The position numbers were made by a program, and so were the translations under genes. The notes under the pieces are model-generated. The model saw nothing but the letters and a program-made list of their open reading frames with translations, was not told the origin of the DNA and made no database searches. Shown here piece after piece: positions 8,140-17,338 of a stretch of DNA of 64,000 bases (its first letter is position 1; each line of letters starts with the position of its first letter). The stretch is from Phenylobacterium aquaticum (GTDB taxonomy: Bacteria > Pseudomonadota > Alphaproteobacteria > Caulobacterales > Caulobacteraceae), in the NCBI RefSeq assembly GCF_022695515.1, contig NZ_JALDPT010000018.1, positions 1-64,000 on the forward strand. Direction: 5' to 3'.

Positions 8140-10007
8140 ATGACGCTTTATCCTTCCCGACTGGTCCTGATCCTCCTGGCGGCGAGCGCGCTGACGGCGT
8201 GCAGCACCTATGAGCCCTTCGCCGATCAGCCCACCGAGCCGGCGCGACCCAATTTCCCGATCCGCACGCCGGCCCAGACCCCGGACCAGAGCGCGCCCCA
8301 GGCGCTGCCCCAGGACACGACGCCCGCGCCCCAGGCCAGCCCACTGCCGCCCGTGGAGAGCCGTCCCCTCGACGCGCCCGCCGCGCCGGCGCCCTCGACC
8401 TATCAGCCCCAGGCGCCGGCCTACCAGCCGCCCGCCTATCAGCCCCCGGCCTATCAGCCGCCGCCGCCGGTCATGCAGACGGTCACCAAGCTGACCGTGA
8501 CCGGCAAGGTCGTCACGATCGGCGGCCCGCCCAAGACCCACAAGGTGAAGTCCGGCGACAATCTCGACGCCATCGCCCGCGACCTCGGCACCACCCGCAA
8601 GCAGCTGGCCGAGGACAACGACCTCAAGTCGCCCTTCCGCATCCATCCCGGCGACGTGCTGAAGGGCCCGTCCACCGAGGCCAAGGCCTATGTGGTGGGC
8701 CAGGGCGACACGCTCTACGCCATCGCCAAGCGGTTCAATGTCACCGGCCAGGCGCTCGCCGACGCCAACGATATCTCGATCCACACCCCGCTGAACGCGG
8801 GCAAGAAGCTGATCCTGCCTGACGGCTACAAGGACAAGGGCCCGATCAAGGTCGAGACCCAGGTCCAGATCGCCGGCGGCCCCTCGGCGCCGCGCCCGAC
8901 CTCGCCGGCCCAGACCTATCCCTCGCAGACCTATCCCTCGACGCCGCAGCCTGGGCCGGAGACGCGGCCCTATACGCCGCCGCCCGAGCCGGCGCGGCCG
9001 ACCAGCGTCACCACCACGACCACCAAGCTCAGCGTCACCGGCAAGGTGGTGGAGATCGAGGGCCCGCCCGCGATCCACGTGGTCGAAAAGGGCGATGCGG
9101 TCGACGCCATCGCCCGCGGCTTCGACATGACCCGCCAGGAGTTCGTGAAGCTCAACAAGCTCAAGGAACCCTACAACATCCATCCGGGCGACAAGCTCAA
9201 GGGCCCGCCGCAGACGCTCAAGGCCTATGTGGTGGGGCAGGGCGACACCCTGGCCCTGATCGCCAAGCGCTTCAACGTCACGCCCAAGGCGCTCGCCGCC
9301 GAAAACGACATGAAGCCGACCGCCGCGCTCAAGCCCGGCAAGAAGCTGACCCTGCCAGACGGCTTCAAGGACAAGGGCCCGATCAAGGAGACGATCAAGA
9401 CCGTCACCGAGACCCCGGCGCCGAACAATTCCTATACGCCGCCGCCCTATACGCCACCGCCCTACACGCCGCCTCAGACCCAGCCCCAGCTGCCGTCCCA
9501 GCCCCGGCCCTATACGCCGGGCCCGACGACGCCCCGGCCGGGTCCTCGACCCCTGCGGTGATCCCGCCGTCGGCCTCGGAGCTGACCGAGTCCCAGATCT
9601 CGGCCCTCGGCCGTGGCCGCTTCCAGTGGCCCCTCCGCGGCGACATCATCTCGGACTTCGGGCCCAAGGGCACCGGCCAGCGCAATGACGGGATCAATAT
9701 CCGCGCCCGCGCCGGCGACGCCGTCCGCTCGGCCGCGGCCGGCGACGTCGTCTATGCCGGGGACCAGGTGCCGGGCTTCGGCAACCTGGTGCTGATCAAG
9801 CACGCCGACGGCTGGGTCACGGCCTATGGCCATCTGGCCCGGGTCGACGTGAAGATGCAGCAGAAGGTGGTCCAGGGTCAGCAGATCGGCCAGGCGGGCG
9901 CCAGCGGCGGGGTCAGCGAACCCCAGCTGCACTTCGAGGTCCGCTATGCGCCGTCCGCCAACGAACGCGCCAAGCCGGTCGACCCGCAGCTGGTTTTGGC
10001 TAAATAA
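8140..10007 (+). pseudogene. dipM: DipM-like LysM/LytM division factor, split by one frameshift
   Basis: Two adjacent frames together make one lipoprotein-like envelope protein of about 620 residues. Frame 1 (8140-9561) has a signal peptide with lipobox LTAC, a Pro/Gln/Tyr linker, and four LysM modules in two tandem pairs (starting near HKVKSGDNLDAIARDLG, YVVGQGDTLYAIAKRF, HVVEKGDAVDAIARGF and YVVGQGDTLALIAKRF). Frame 2 (GTG at 9558 to 10007) is a LytM/M23 domain. Reading frame 2 back past 9558 gives APAGSSTPAV, a natural linker, so one base is probably missing at 9525-9545. LytM is degenerate (NDGINI and PQLHFEVRY lack metal-binding His residues), as in regulatory NlpD/DipM proteins. Caulobacter DipM has the same four-LysM plus LytM plan. 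Confidence 0.85.
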
Positions 10008-10028
10008 CGGAATAACAACATAAATATT

Positions 10029-10058
10029 CCCACGCTCTCCATTTTTGGAGGGCGTGGG
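10029..10058. terminator. Intrinsic terminator between convergent dipM and DUF815 gene
   Basis: A 12-bp stem (CCCACGCTCTCC with GGAGGGCGTGGG, one wobble pair) closes the loop ATTTTT. It lies 22 bases after the dipM stop and 35 bases from the end of the opposing ATPase gene, so it can serve both strands. Confidence 0.8.
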
Positions 10059-10092
10059 GAATACCTGTTCAAGAAGTGGGTGAAGACCCCGG

Positions 10093-10932
10093 CTACAGCG
10101 GCAGGTCCTTGCCCAGTTCGCCGGCCAGGTCGCGGATGAACTGCCAGGCCACCCGGCCGGAGCGGCCGCCGCGCAGCTGCGACCACTGCAGGGCCCGGCG
10201 CTCCAGGTCGGCGACGATCAGGTCATAGCGGCGCGCATAGGCCTCGACGGCCTCCAGATAGGTCGGCTGGTCCATGGGCGGGAAGCCGATCCACAGGCCG
10301 AAGCGGTCGGAGACGCTGATCTCCTCCTCGGCGTCCTCGGCCGTGGCGATCAGGCCGCGATCCTCCGAATGGCCCCGCGGCATCAGGTGGCGGCGGTTCG
10401 ACGTCGCCACGAACAGCACATTGGCCGGCGGACCTGAGACGCCGCCCTCCAGGGCCGACTTGAGCGCCTTGGCCGCCGCCGCCCCGTCCTCGAAGGACAG
10501 GTCGTCGCACAGCACCACGAAGCGCTCGGGCCGCGCGCGCAGCAGGTCGAACAGCGGGGGCAGGGCGGTCACCTGGTCGCGGTCGACCTCGACCAGCTTC
10601 AGGTCGGGGCGGCCCGCGACCACGGCCATGAAGGCGGCCTTGGAAATCGAGCTCTTGCCCGTGCCGCGCACGCCCCACAGGAGGACGTGATTGGCGGGCC
10701 GCCCCTCGGCGAACCGCTCCAGGTTCTTCAGGAACTGGGTCTTCTGCCGCTCCACCCCCACAAGCGAGTCGAGGGGCAGGGGATAGTCCGGCGCCGCCAC
10801 GAAGCCGCCCGTGGCCGGGTCATGACGAAAAAGTCGCGCCGCCTCGAAGCTTGGCCGGGGCGGCGGGGCCGGGGCCAGGCGCTCCAGGGCGTCGGCGATC
10901 CGGTCGAGGGTCGATTTCAGCGGGTGTTCCAT
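10093..10932 (-). CDS. DUF815-family AAA+-like ATPase
   Basis: Predicted cytoplasmic P-loop ATPase of the DUF815 family; function unknown. The start at 10932 gives MEHPLKSTLDRIADALERLA and 279 residues. Walker A is GVRGTGKSSISKA (about residues 84-96) and a Walker B-like strand is FVVLCDDLSFEDG (about 140-152). A sensor-like segment NVLFVATSNRRHL follows, then YLEAVEAYARRYDL and a C-terminal helical part. It is convergent with dipM and divergent from yajC, sharing the roughly 117-base promoter region. Confidence 0.85.
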   Translation of the reverse strand: MEHPLKSTLDRIADALERLAPAPPPRPSFEAARLFRHDPATGGFVAAPDYPLPLDSLVGVERQKTQFLKNLERFAEGRPANHVLLWGVRGTGKSSISKAAFMAVVAGRPDLKLVEVDRDQVTALPPLFDLLRARPERFVVLCDDLSFEDGAAAAKALKSALEGGVSGPPANVLFVATSNRRHLMPRGHSEDRGLIATAEDAEEEISVSDRFGLWIGFPPMDQPTYLEAVEAYARRYDLIVADLERRALQWSQLRGGRSGRVAWQFIRDLAGELGKDLPL

Positions 10933-11049
10933 GGCGCTGCTGCTTAGCGGCAGGCAGGTTCCATTGCAAAACGGAGGGCGAACGCATAGCTTCCGCCGAC
11001 TTGAAAAACGGGCCCGTCGCGGCGCCCGTCCCCGTGCTTCGGAGAGGCC

Positions 11050-11403
11050 ATGTTCGCCACCCCCGCTTTTGCTCAGACCGCAGCCGGCGCCGCCGGCGCT
11101 GGAGGGCTTATGGAACAGCTGGGGCCGATGCTGCCCCTCGTCGCCATGGTCGTGCTGTTCTACTTCCTGATGATCCGCCCTCAGCAACAGCGGGCCAAGC
11201 AGCATCAGGCCACGCTCGCGGCCCTGAAGCGCAATGACACGGTCGTCCTGAACTCCGGCGTGATCGGCAAGGTCGTGCGGGTTGAAGACAAGGAAGTCGG
11301 CCTCGAGATCGCCACCGGCGTCACCGTCAAGGTGGTGAAGGGCATGATCGCCGAGGTCCGGGTGCGCGGCGAACCCGCCCCGGCCAACGACTCCAAAGCC
11401 TGA
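11050..11403 (+). CDS. yajC: Preprotein translocase subunit YajC
   Basis: Small accessory of the SecDF complex in the inner membrane. The 117-residue protein has an Ala-rich N-terminus, one membrane helix (about 27-43, MLPLVAMVVLFYFLMI) followed at once by the hallmark RPQQQRAKQHQ, and a small beta domain (KRNDTVVLNSGVIGKVVRV). It sits 25 bases before secD, the standard yajC-secD-secF order, so SecDF function in protein export is clear from context. Confidence 0.95.
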   Translation: MFATPAFAQTAAGAAGAGGLMEQLGPMLPLVAMVVLFYFLMIRPQQQRAKQHQATLAALKRNDTVVLNSGVIGKVVRVEDKEVGLEIATGVTVKVVKGMIAEVRVRGEPAPANDSKA

Positions 11404-11428
11404 CCCGCACCACGCAAGGCCCCCCTAG

Positions 11429-13024
11429 ATGATCGCTCCCTCCCGCTGGAAGACGATCGCCGTGGTGATTTCGATCATCTTCGGCGTTCTGTTCACCCTG
11501 CCGAACGTTCTCCCGCAGAACATGCGAGACGCCCTGCCGGGTTTCCTGCCGAAGAAGACGCTCAACCTGGGGCTCGACCTCCAGGGGGGCTCCTATCTGC
11601 TGCTTGAGGTCGACACCAAGGCGCTGCGCGCCGAGAAGCTGACCAACCTCATCGAGGACACCCGCACCACCCTGACCGAAGCCGGCATCGACTTCAGCGG
11701 TCTGGGCCAGGCGCAGGGCGTCGTCTCGGCGCGGATCACCGACCCGACCAAGATGACCGACGCGCTCAACGCCGTCCGCAAGGGCGTCGGCTCGCAGATG
11801 AAGACCGGCGGTCGCGACGTGACCGTCAGCGCCGGCCCGAACCAGACCGTGCAGATCGCCCTGGTCGAGCAGGCGATGAACGCGGAGGCGGGCAAGGCGG
11901 TCGACCAGTCGATCGAGATCATCCGCCGCCGGATCGACGCGCTCGGCACCAAGGAGCCGGCGATCCAGCGCCAGGGCGTCGATCGCATCGCGATCCAGGC
12001 GCCGGGCGAGAGCGACCCCGAGAAGCTCAAGAACATCATCGGCCAGACCGCGAAGCTGACCTTCCAGATGGTCGACGACTCGGTCACCCCCGCCGAGGCC
12101 GCCCAGGGGCGCACACCCCCCGGCTCGGTCGTCCTGCCCAGCGGCGACGACTATGCGCCGGCCTATGTGGTCAAGAAGCGCGCCCTTGTGACCGGCGAGA
12201 TGCTGACCGACGCTTATCAGGTGTTCGACCAGCAGTCGGGCGGCGCCGCCGTCCACTTCCAGTTCAACAGCCAGGGCGCCAAGCGCTTCGGCGACGCGAC
12301 CATCAACGGCATCGGCAAGCGCTTCGCCATCGTCCTCGACGGCAAGGTGATCTCGGCGCCGGTCATCAACAGCGCGATCACCGGCGGCTCCGGCCAGATC
12401 ACCGGCAACTTCACGCCGGAAAGCGCCAACAACCTGGCCATCCTGCTGCGGGCCGGCGCGCTGCCCGCGCCCCTGATCCCGGAACAGCAGTCGACGGTGG
12501 GCTCCGAGCTCGGCGCCGACGCCATCAAGGCCGGGGCCATCTCGCTGGCCATCGGCGGCGGGGCGATCCTGGTGTTCATCGTGCTGGCCTACGGCCTGTT
12601 CGGGGTGTTCGCGGCCATCGCCCTCATCGTCAACGTGCTGCTGATCTTCGGCTTCATGTCGATGACCCAGAGCACCCTGACCTTCCCGGGCATCGCCGGC
12701 CTGATCCTGACGCTCGCCGTCGCCGTCGACGCCAACGTGCTGATCTATGAGCGCGTCCGCGACGAGGCCCATGCCGGGCGAACTCCGCTGGCGGCCCTGG
12801 AACACGGCTATCAGCGGGCTCTGGTCTCGATCATCGACGCCAACATCACCAGCGCCATCTCGGCCCTGATCATGATGAGCTTCGGCTCCGGCCCGATCCG
12901 CGGCTTCGCCATCACCCTCCTGACCGGTGTCGTGACCTCCGTGTTCACCGCCGTCGTCATCACCCAACTGCTCATCGGCTTCTGGTATCGCGCCACCAAG
13001 CCGAAGACGCTGCCGATCGTTTAG
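11429..13024 (+). CDS. secD: Protein translocase subunit SecD
   Basis: Proton-driven export factor pulling preproteins across the inner membrane. The 531-residue protein begins with one membrane helix, then the conserved LNLGLDLQGGSYLLLEVD (about residues 48-65). A large periplasmic P1 domain follows, with the motif RRRIDALGTKEPAIQRQG. The C-terminal five-helix region includes FPGIAGLILTLAVAVDANVL (about 410-429) with the conserved Asp, then YERVRDE. It lies 13 bases before secF. Confidence 0.96.
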   Translation: MIAPSRWKTIAVVISIIFGVLFTLPNVLPQNMRDALPGFLPKKTLNLGLDLQGGSYLLLEVDTKALRAEKLTNLIEDTRTTLTEAGIDFSGLGQAQGVVSARITDPTKMTDALNAVRKGVGSQMKTGGRDVTVSAGPNQTVQIALVEQAMNAEAGKAVDQSIEIIRRRIDALGTKEPAIQRQGVDRIAIQAPGESDPEKLKNIIGQTAKLTFQMVDDSVTPAEAAQGRTPPGSVVLPSGDDYAPAYVVKKRALVTGEMLTDAYQVFDQQSGGAAVHFQFNSQGAKRFGDATINGIGKRFAIVLDGKVISAPVINSAITGGSGQITGNFTPESANNLAILLRAGALPAPLIPEQQSTVGSELGADAIKAGAISLAIGGGAILVFIVLAYGLFGVFAAIALIVNVLLIFGFMSMTQSTLTFPGIAGLILTLAVAVDANVLIYERVRDEAHAGRTPLAALEHGYQRALVSIIDANITSAISALIMMSFGSGPIRGFAITLLTGVVTSVFTAVVITQLLIGFWYRATKPKTLPIV

Positions 13025-13037
13025 AGGCTTACCGACC

Positions 13038-13982
13038 ATGGCCTGGCCCCTGATCCGTACGCTCCCCCGGGAGTTCCATTTCAACTTCGTGGGCCTGGCC
13101 CCCTTTGCGGCGATCTTCTCCGCCCTGCTGATCATCGGCTCGGGCGTGTCCTTCGCCATGCAGGGGATGAACCTCGGCATCGACTTCGTCGGCGGCACCC
13201 TGATCGAGGTGCAGACCCAAGGCCCCGCGCCCATCGCCCAGCTGCGGGCGACCCTGTCGCGCGTCGGCGGCGAGGACGCTCAGGTCCAGGGTCTAGGCGG
13301 GCCCAACGGCGCCATGCTCCGCTTCCGGCCGCATGAGGGCGTCAGCGCCATCGATTCCACCGACACGGTGAAGCGCGAACTGGCCAAGACCTTCCCGGGC
13401 ATCCAGTTCAAGCAGGTCCAGACCGTCGGGGCCAAGGTCTCCGGCGAGCTGATGAAGTCCGGCTTCATGGCGCTCGGCATCGCGCTCCTGCTGATGCTCG
13501 GCTACATCTGGTTCCGCTTCCAGCTGCAGTTCGGCCTGGGCGCGGTCGTGGCCGTGCTCCACGACGTGCTGCTGACGCTCGGTCTGTTGTCGGTGATGCA
13601 GCTGGAGTTCTCCATGACCTCCATCGCCGCCCTGCTGACGGTCATCGGCTACTCGATGAACGAGAAGGTCATCACCTTCGACCGGCTTCGCGAGAACCTG
13701 CGCAAGTACAAGACCACCCCGCTCGGCGAGGTGATCAACAAGTCCGAGAACGAGCGTCTGTCGCGGACCCTGATCACCGGCACCACGGCCATCCTGGCGC
13801 TCTCCGGCGCCCTGTTCCTCGGCGGCCCGGTGCTTTTCCCCCTGGTCTTCACCATGGTGTTCGGCATCATCATCGGTACCTATTCGTCGATCTATGTCGC
13901 CCTGCCGATCATCCTGCTGTGGGGTGTGAAGCGCGGCGACGAGGAAGCCACGCCCCTGAAGCCGGCCAACGCCCGGCCCTGA
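13038..13982 (+). CDS. secF: Protein translocase subunit SecF
   Basis: Partner of SecD. The 314-residue protein shows MNLGIDFVGGTLIEVQTQ (about residues 44-61) after the first membrane helix and a short periplasmic domain. The C-terminal helices carry LTVIGYSMNEKVITFDRLREN (family form GYSxNDtVVxFDRIRE); an Asn-Glu replaces the usual Asn-Asp. It ends 2 bases before the ATG of the next gene. Confidence 0.95.
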   Translation: MAWPLIRTLPREFHFNFVGLAPFAAIFSALLIIGSGVSFAMQGMNLGIDFVGGTLIEVQTQGPAPIAQLRATLSRVGGEDAQVQGLGGPNGAMLRFRPHEGVSAIDSTDTVKRELAKTFPGIQFKQVQTVGAKVSGELMKSGFMALGIALLLMLGYIWFRFQLQFGLGAVVAVLHDVLLTLGLLSVMQLEFSMTSIAALLTVIGYSMNEKVITFDRLRENLRKYKTTPLGEVINKSENERLSRTLITGTTAILALSGALFLGGPVLFPLVFTMVFGIIIGTYSSIYVALPIILLWGVKRGDEEATPLKPANARP

Positions 13983-13984
13983 TC

Positions 13985-14343
13985 ATGGCCCGCAACGCCC
14001 CGTCGGTGGACGCCTATGGCGACGGCGGCTTCCGCCTGTCGGCGCCCGCCATGACGGGTCGGTGCTGATTCTTCAGGATGAGGCGCGGCCCTGGCCGGTG
14101 CGGAGCCTCGCCGAGCTTACGCCCGAGCAATTCGCCGAGGTGATCGGCCTGGGCGCCCGCGAGGTCGAGTTCGTGCTGCTGGGGGTAGGGCAGGTCAACG
14201 CCCAGCCGCCGCGGGCCGTGCGCGAGGCCCTGGCCCGGGCGGGCATCGGTCTGGAGTTCATGGACACGCCGACGGCGGCCCGGACCTACAACCTGCTCAC
14301 CGCCGAGGGGCGGCGTCTGGCAGCGGCCCTGATCGCCATCTGA
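13985..14343 (+). pseudogene. Mth938-like domain protein (DUF498), one frameshift
   Basis: Small conserved protein commonly encoded after secF in alphaproteobacteria; function unknown. From the ATG at 13985 the frame reads MARNAPSVDAYGDGGFRLSA and then stops early. From 14047 the -1 frame reads RHDGSVLILQDEARPWPVRS and continues to the stop at 14343 with AELTPEQFAEVIGLGAREVE and FMDTPTAARTYNLL, the characteristic Mth938 core. A single missing base near 14038-14052 restores one protein of about 119 residues. Confidence 0.85.
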
Positions 14344-14429
14344 TATCGCCTATCAAGCGCGGCTTCCCGCCTCAGCCGAAACGCCCTATAGCTTGGCCCA
14401 CAGGGCAGGACACTTTTGAGGGCGCATAC

Positions 14430-15035
14430 ATGGCCGGTCTACTTTCCAACCTTCGCAACACCATCATCGTGAGCTCGATCCTCGCGCTCATCATGATCGC
14501 GGGCTACCTCTCCCATAACGGGGCGGCCGACGCGATCTTCTTCCAGGGCGTCTTCCGCTTCCTGCACGTGCTGTGCGGGATCATGTGGATCGGCCTCCTG
14601 TATTACTTCAACTTCGTGCAGATCCCCCAGATGGCCCAGATCCCGGCCGAGCTGAAGCCGGCGGTCTCCAAGTTCATCGCCCCCGCGGCGCTGTTCTGGT
14701 TCCGCTGGGCGGCGCTGTTCACCTGGGTCGCCGGGATCATCCTGGCGCTGAACCGCGGCTATCTGGTCCAGGCGCTGACGCTCGGCGCGCTGGAGGGCTT
14801 CTCGGTGCCGCAGCACACCTTCATCGGCGTCGGCATGTGGCTGGCGACCGTGATGTTCTTCAACGTCTGGGTCTTCATCTGGCCGAACCAGAAGATCGCG
14901 CTCGGCATCGTTGACGGCGACGCGGACGCCAAGGCCAAGGCCGGCCGCACCGCGATGCTGTTCTCGCGGACCAACACCCTGCTTTCGATCCCGATGCTGG
15001 TCACCATGACCATGAACCAGACCATCTTCGGCTGA
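14430..15035 (+). CDS. PuuD-like (urate oxidase N-terminal family) membrane protein
   Basis: Predicted inner-membrane protein of 201 residues with five or so hydrophobic helices. FLHVLCGIMWIGLLYYFNFVQ (about residues 45-65) and VFIWPNQKIALG resemble the membrane part of the urate hydroxylase PuuD family. The cytochrome c domain found at the C-terminus of full PuuD is absent, and no purine-degradation genes are nearby, so urate oxidation should not be assumed. It has its own leader after the Mth938-like gene and a strong terminator after it. Confidence 0.7.
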   Translation: MAGLLSNLRNTIIVSSILALIMIAGYLSHNGAADAIFFQGVFRFLHVLCGIMWIGLLYYFNFVQIPQMAQIPAELKPAVSKFIAPAALFWFRWAALFTWVAGIILALNRGYLVQALTLGALEGFSVPQHTFIGVGMWLATVMFFNVWVFIWPNQKIALGIVDGDADAKAKAGRTAMLFSRTNTLLSIPMLVTMTMNQTIFG

Positions 15036-15060
15036 TCCGAATTCCAGGCTAGAACCGGAA

Positions 15061-15092
15061 GGCCCGCCCCAACCGGCGGGCCTTTTGCTTTT
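15061..15092 (+). terminator. Intrinsic terminator
   Basis: Perfect 8-bp stem GGCCCGCC / GGCGGGCC around CCAACC, followed by TTTTGCTTTT. It ends the transcript of the PuuD-like gene and stops just 6 bases before the next start. Confidence 0.9.
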
Positions 15093-15097
15093 CAGAC

Positions 15098-15805
15098 ATG
15101 ACCGACGCATCCCCCGACGCCATCCTCGCCGTGGAAGACCTCGACGCCCAGCTGAAGCGGGTCGATCCCGACCGCTGGCTGTCCAGCCGCTTCATCGCCG
15201 ACGCCCAGGCCCGCGCCGATGTGGTGGCGCTCTACGCCTATGACCATGAACTTGCCCGCGCGCCGAAGGTCGCCAGCAATCCGCTGCTCGGCGAGATCCG
15301 CCTGACCTGGTGGCGCGAGGTGCTGGACGAAGTGTTCGAGGCTCGTCCCGTACGCCATCACCCGGTCGCCCAGGCCTTGGCCGAGGTCATCCGCCGCCAT
15401 GACCTGCCGCGCGCGCCGCTGGAGGCGATGATCGACGCCCGCTATCGCGAACTCGACGCCAAGCCCATGGACCTCGCTGAGGCCCTGGACTGGGCGCGGG
15501 ACACGGGTGGGGCGACCGCCGGGCTGGCCGCCAGGATCCTGCAGGCCGACAGCGACACGGCGCGCGCCCAGGCCGGCGGCGAGGCCTGGGCCATCGGGCG
15601 GCTCATGGGCACGGCGGGGCTGACGGGGGCCGAAGCTGACGCGGCCCTGCGCAAGGCGCTCGCCGGGGCCAAGGGACTGTCCGTCGCGGCCTTTCCGGCC
15701 ATCGCCCACGCCACCCTGGCCCGGGTGAGGGCCAAGGGCGGACGGCCCACCGATCTCGGCGCCCAGGCTCGCGTGCTCTGGGCGGTGGTGACCGGACGGG
15801 TCTGA
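15098..15805 (+). CDS. Squalene/phytoene synthase family protein
   Basis: Trans-isoprenyl diphosphate synthase fold, 235 residues. Typical elements are ADVVALYAYDHELARAP (about residues 41-57) and LGEIRLTWWREVLDEVFE (about 66-83). The Asp-rich catalytic motifs of true phytoene synthase (DxxxD pairs) are not complete, and the protein is shorter than CrtB (about 300). It resembles the NDUFAF6-like branch, so enzymatic activity is uncertain. No carotenoid genes are adjacent. The stop lies one base from the end of convergent trmFO. Confidence 0.8.
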   Translation: MTDASPDAILAVEDLDAQLKRVDPDRWLSSRFIADAQARADVVALYAYDHELARAPKVASNPLLGEIRLTWWREVLDEVFEARPVRHHPVAQALAEVIRRHDLPRAPLEAMIDARYRELDAKPMDLAEALDWARDTGGATAGLAARILQADSDTARAQAGGEAWAIGRLMGTAGLTGAEADAALRKALAGAKGLSVAAFPAIAHATLARVRAKGGRPTDLGAQARVLWAVVTGRV

Positions 15806-15806
15806 C

Positions 15807-17207
15807 CTACTCGGCGGCCAGAGCCGGCGGGCCCTCGACCCAGGCGGCGAGGTCGGCGAGCGCGCGTTCGCCCACCGCCAGCTTCTTGTTGCGGCCCTTT
15901 TCCTTGGCGCCCAGGCGGCGGCCGTCGGCGTCGCGCTTGGCGACCTCCATCGGCGGGATCAGGCCGTAATTGATGTTCATCGGCTGGAAGCTGCCCTTGC
16001 CGCCCTCCAGGTGGCCGCCGGTGATATGGCCGATCAGGGCGCCCAGCGCCGTGGTCGGCGGGGGAGGGGCGATCGGCTTGCCCATGCGCTCGGCCGCGGC
16101 GAAGCGCCCGGCCAGCAGGCCGACGGCGGCGCTCTCCACATAGCCCTCGACCCCGGTGACCTGGCCGGCGAAACGCAGGCGGGGGTCGGCCTTCAGGCGC
16201 AGCTGGGCGTCCAGCAGGCGGGGGCTGTTCAGGAAGGTGTTGCGGTGCAGGCCGCCCAGGCGGGCGAACACGGCCTTCTCCAGGCCCGGGATCATGCGGA
16301 AGATCTCGGTCTGGGCGCTGTGCTTCAGCTTGGTCTGGAAGCCGACCATGTTCCAAAGGGTGCCGAGCGCATTGTCCTGGCGCAGCTGGACGATGGCATA
16401 GGCCTTTTCCTGCGGATTGTGCTCGTTGGTCAGGCCGACCGGCTTCATCGGGCCGTGGCGCAGGGTCTCGCGGCCGCGCTCGGCCATCACCTCGATCGGC
16501 AGGCAGCCGTCGAAATAGGGGACGTGCTCCCAGTCCTTGAACTCGGCCTTGGGGCCGGCCAGCAGGGCGTCGATGAACGCCTCGTACTGATCCTTGTCCA
16601 TCGGGCAGTTGATATAGGCCGCCGCGTCGCCGCCGGGGCCTTCCTTGTCATAGCGCGACTGGCGCCAGGCCACGCCCATGTCGATGGACTCGAAGTTCAC
16701 GATCGGGGCGATGGCGTCGAAGAAGCTGAGCTGGCCTTCGCCGGTCAGCTGCAGGATGGCGTCGGCGAGCGCCGGAGAGGTGAGGGGGCCGGTGGCGACC
16801 ACCACGCTGTCCCACTCGGCCGGCGGCAGGCCGGCGATTTCCTCGCGCTGGATGGTCACCAGGGGGTGGGCCTCCAGCCGGGCGGTGACCTCGGCGGCGA
16901 AGCCCTCGCGGTCGACGGCCAGAGCGCCGCCGGCCGGCACCTGGTGCTGGTCGCCCGCCGACATGATGATCGAGCCCAGGCGGCGCATCTCGGCGTGCAG
17001 CAGGCCGACCGCATTGGCGGTCCAGTCGTCGGCCCGGAAGGAGTTGGAACAGACCAGCTCGGCCAGGGACCCCGTCTGGTGGGCGTCGGTGCCGCGGACG
17101 GGGCGCATCTCGTGCAGGATGACCGGGACGCCGGACTGGGCGATCTGCCAGGCGGATTCCGAACCGGCCAGGCCGCCGCCGATGACATGAATGGGTGTGA
17201 TGCTCAT
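15807..17207 (-). CDS. trmFO: tRNA m5U54 methyltransferase, folate/FAD-dependent
   Basis: Methylates U54 of the tRNA T-loop using methylenetetrahydrofolate and FAD. The 466-residue protein begins with the FAD-binding [20 protein letters not shown]. Both cysteines used by the family are visible: in [14 protein letters not shown] (about residue 53) and [14 protein letters not shown] (about 226). [20 protein letters not shown] near the C-terminus is a further signature. It stands alone, convergent with the phytoene-synthase-like gene and divergent from the membrane protein at 17339. Confidence 0.96.
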   Translation of the reverse strand: MSITPIHVIGGGLAGSESAWQIAQSGVPVILHEMRPVRGTDAHQTGSLAELVCSNSFRADDWTANAVGLLHAEMRRLGSIIMSAGDQHQVPAGGALAVDREGFAAEVTARLEAHPLVTIQREEIAGLPPAEWDSVVVATGPLTSPALADAILQLTGEGQLSFFDAIAPIVNFESIDMGVAWRQSRYDKEGPGGDAAAYINCPMDKDQYEAFIDALLAGPKAEFKDWEHVPYFDGCLPIEVMAERGRETLRHGPMKPVGLTNEHNPQEKAYAIVQLRQDNALGTLWNMVGFQTKLKHSAQTEIFRMIPGLEKAVFARLGGLHRNTFLNSPRLLDAQLRLKADPRLRFAGQVTGVEGYVESAAVGLLAGRFAAAERMGKPIAPPPPTTALGALIGHITGGHLEGGKGSFQPMNINYGLIPPMEVAKRDADGRRLGAKEKGRNKKLAVGERALADLAAWVEGPPALAAE

Positions 17208-17338
17208 GCGTGGCTAACTAGCAACGATCCGCGCACTTCGCGAGGGAGGCCTTGCGGGCGAAGGGGCGCGGACCCTAATTTCGCATCCGAAGCAGCGGCC
17301 GACTCGTTGATCGTTCCAAAGTCGGCCAGGAAATTGAA

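Noticed and set aside
8400..8465. Short repeats in dipM (AYQPPAYQPP) as a tandem repeat or CRISPR-like array
   Set aside because: They are in frame, encode a Pro/Tyr/Gln linker and lack spacers of uniform length.
9558..10007. Separate cytoplasmic M23 peptidase gene
   Set aside because: No signal peptide, and the frame extends naturally upstream into the dipM linker; a one-base loss in dipM is simpler.
14430..15035. Functional urate hydroxylase PuuD
   Set aside because: Cytochrome c domain missing and no purine catabolic genes nearby; only fold-level similarity is claimed.
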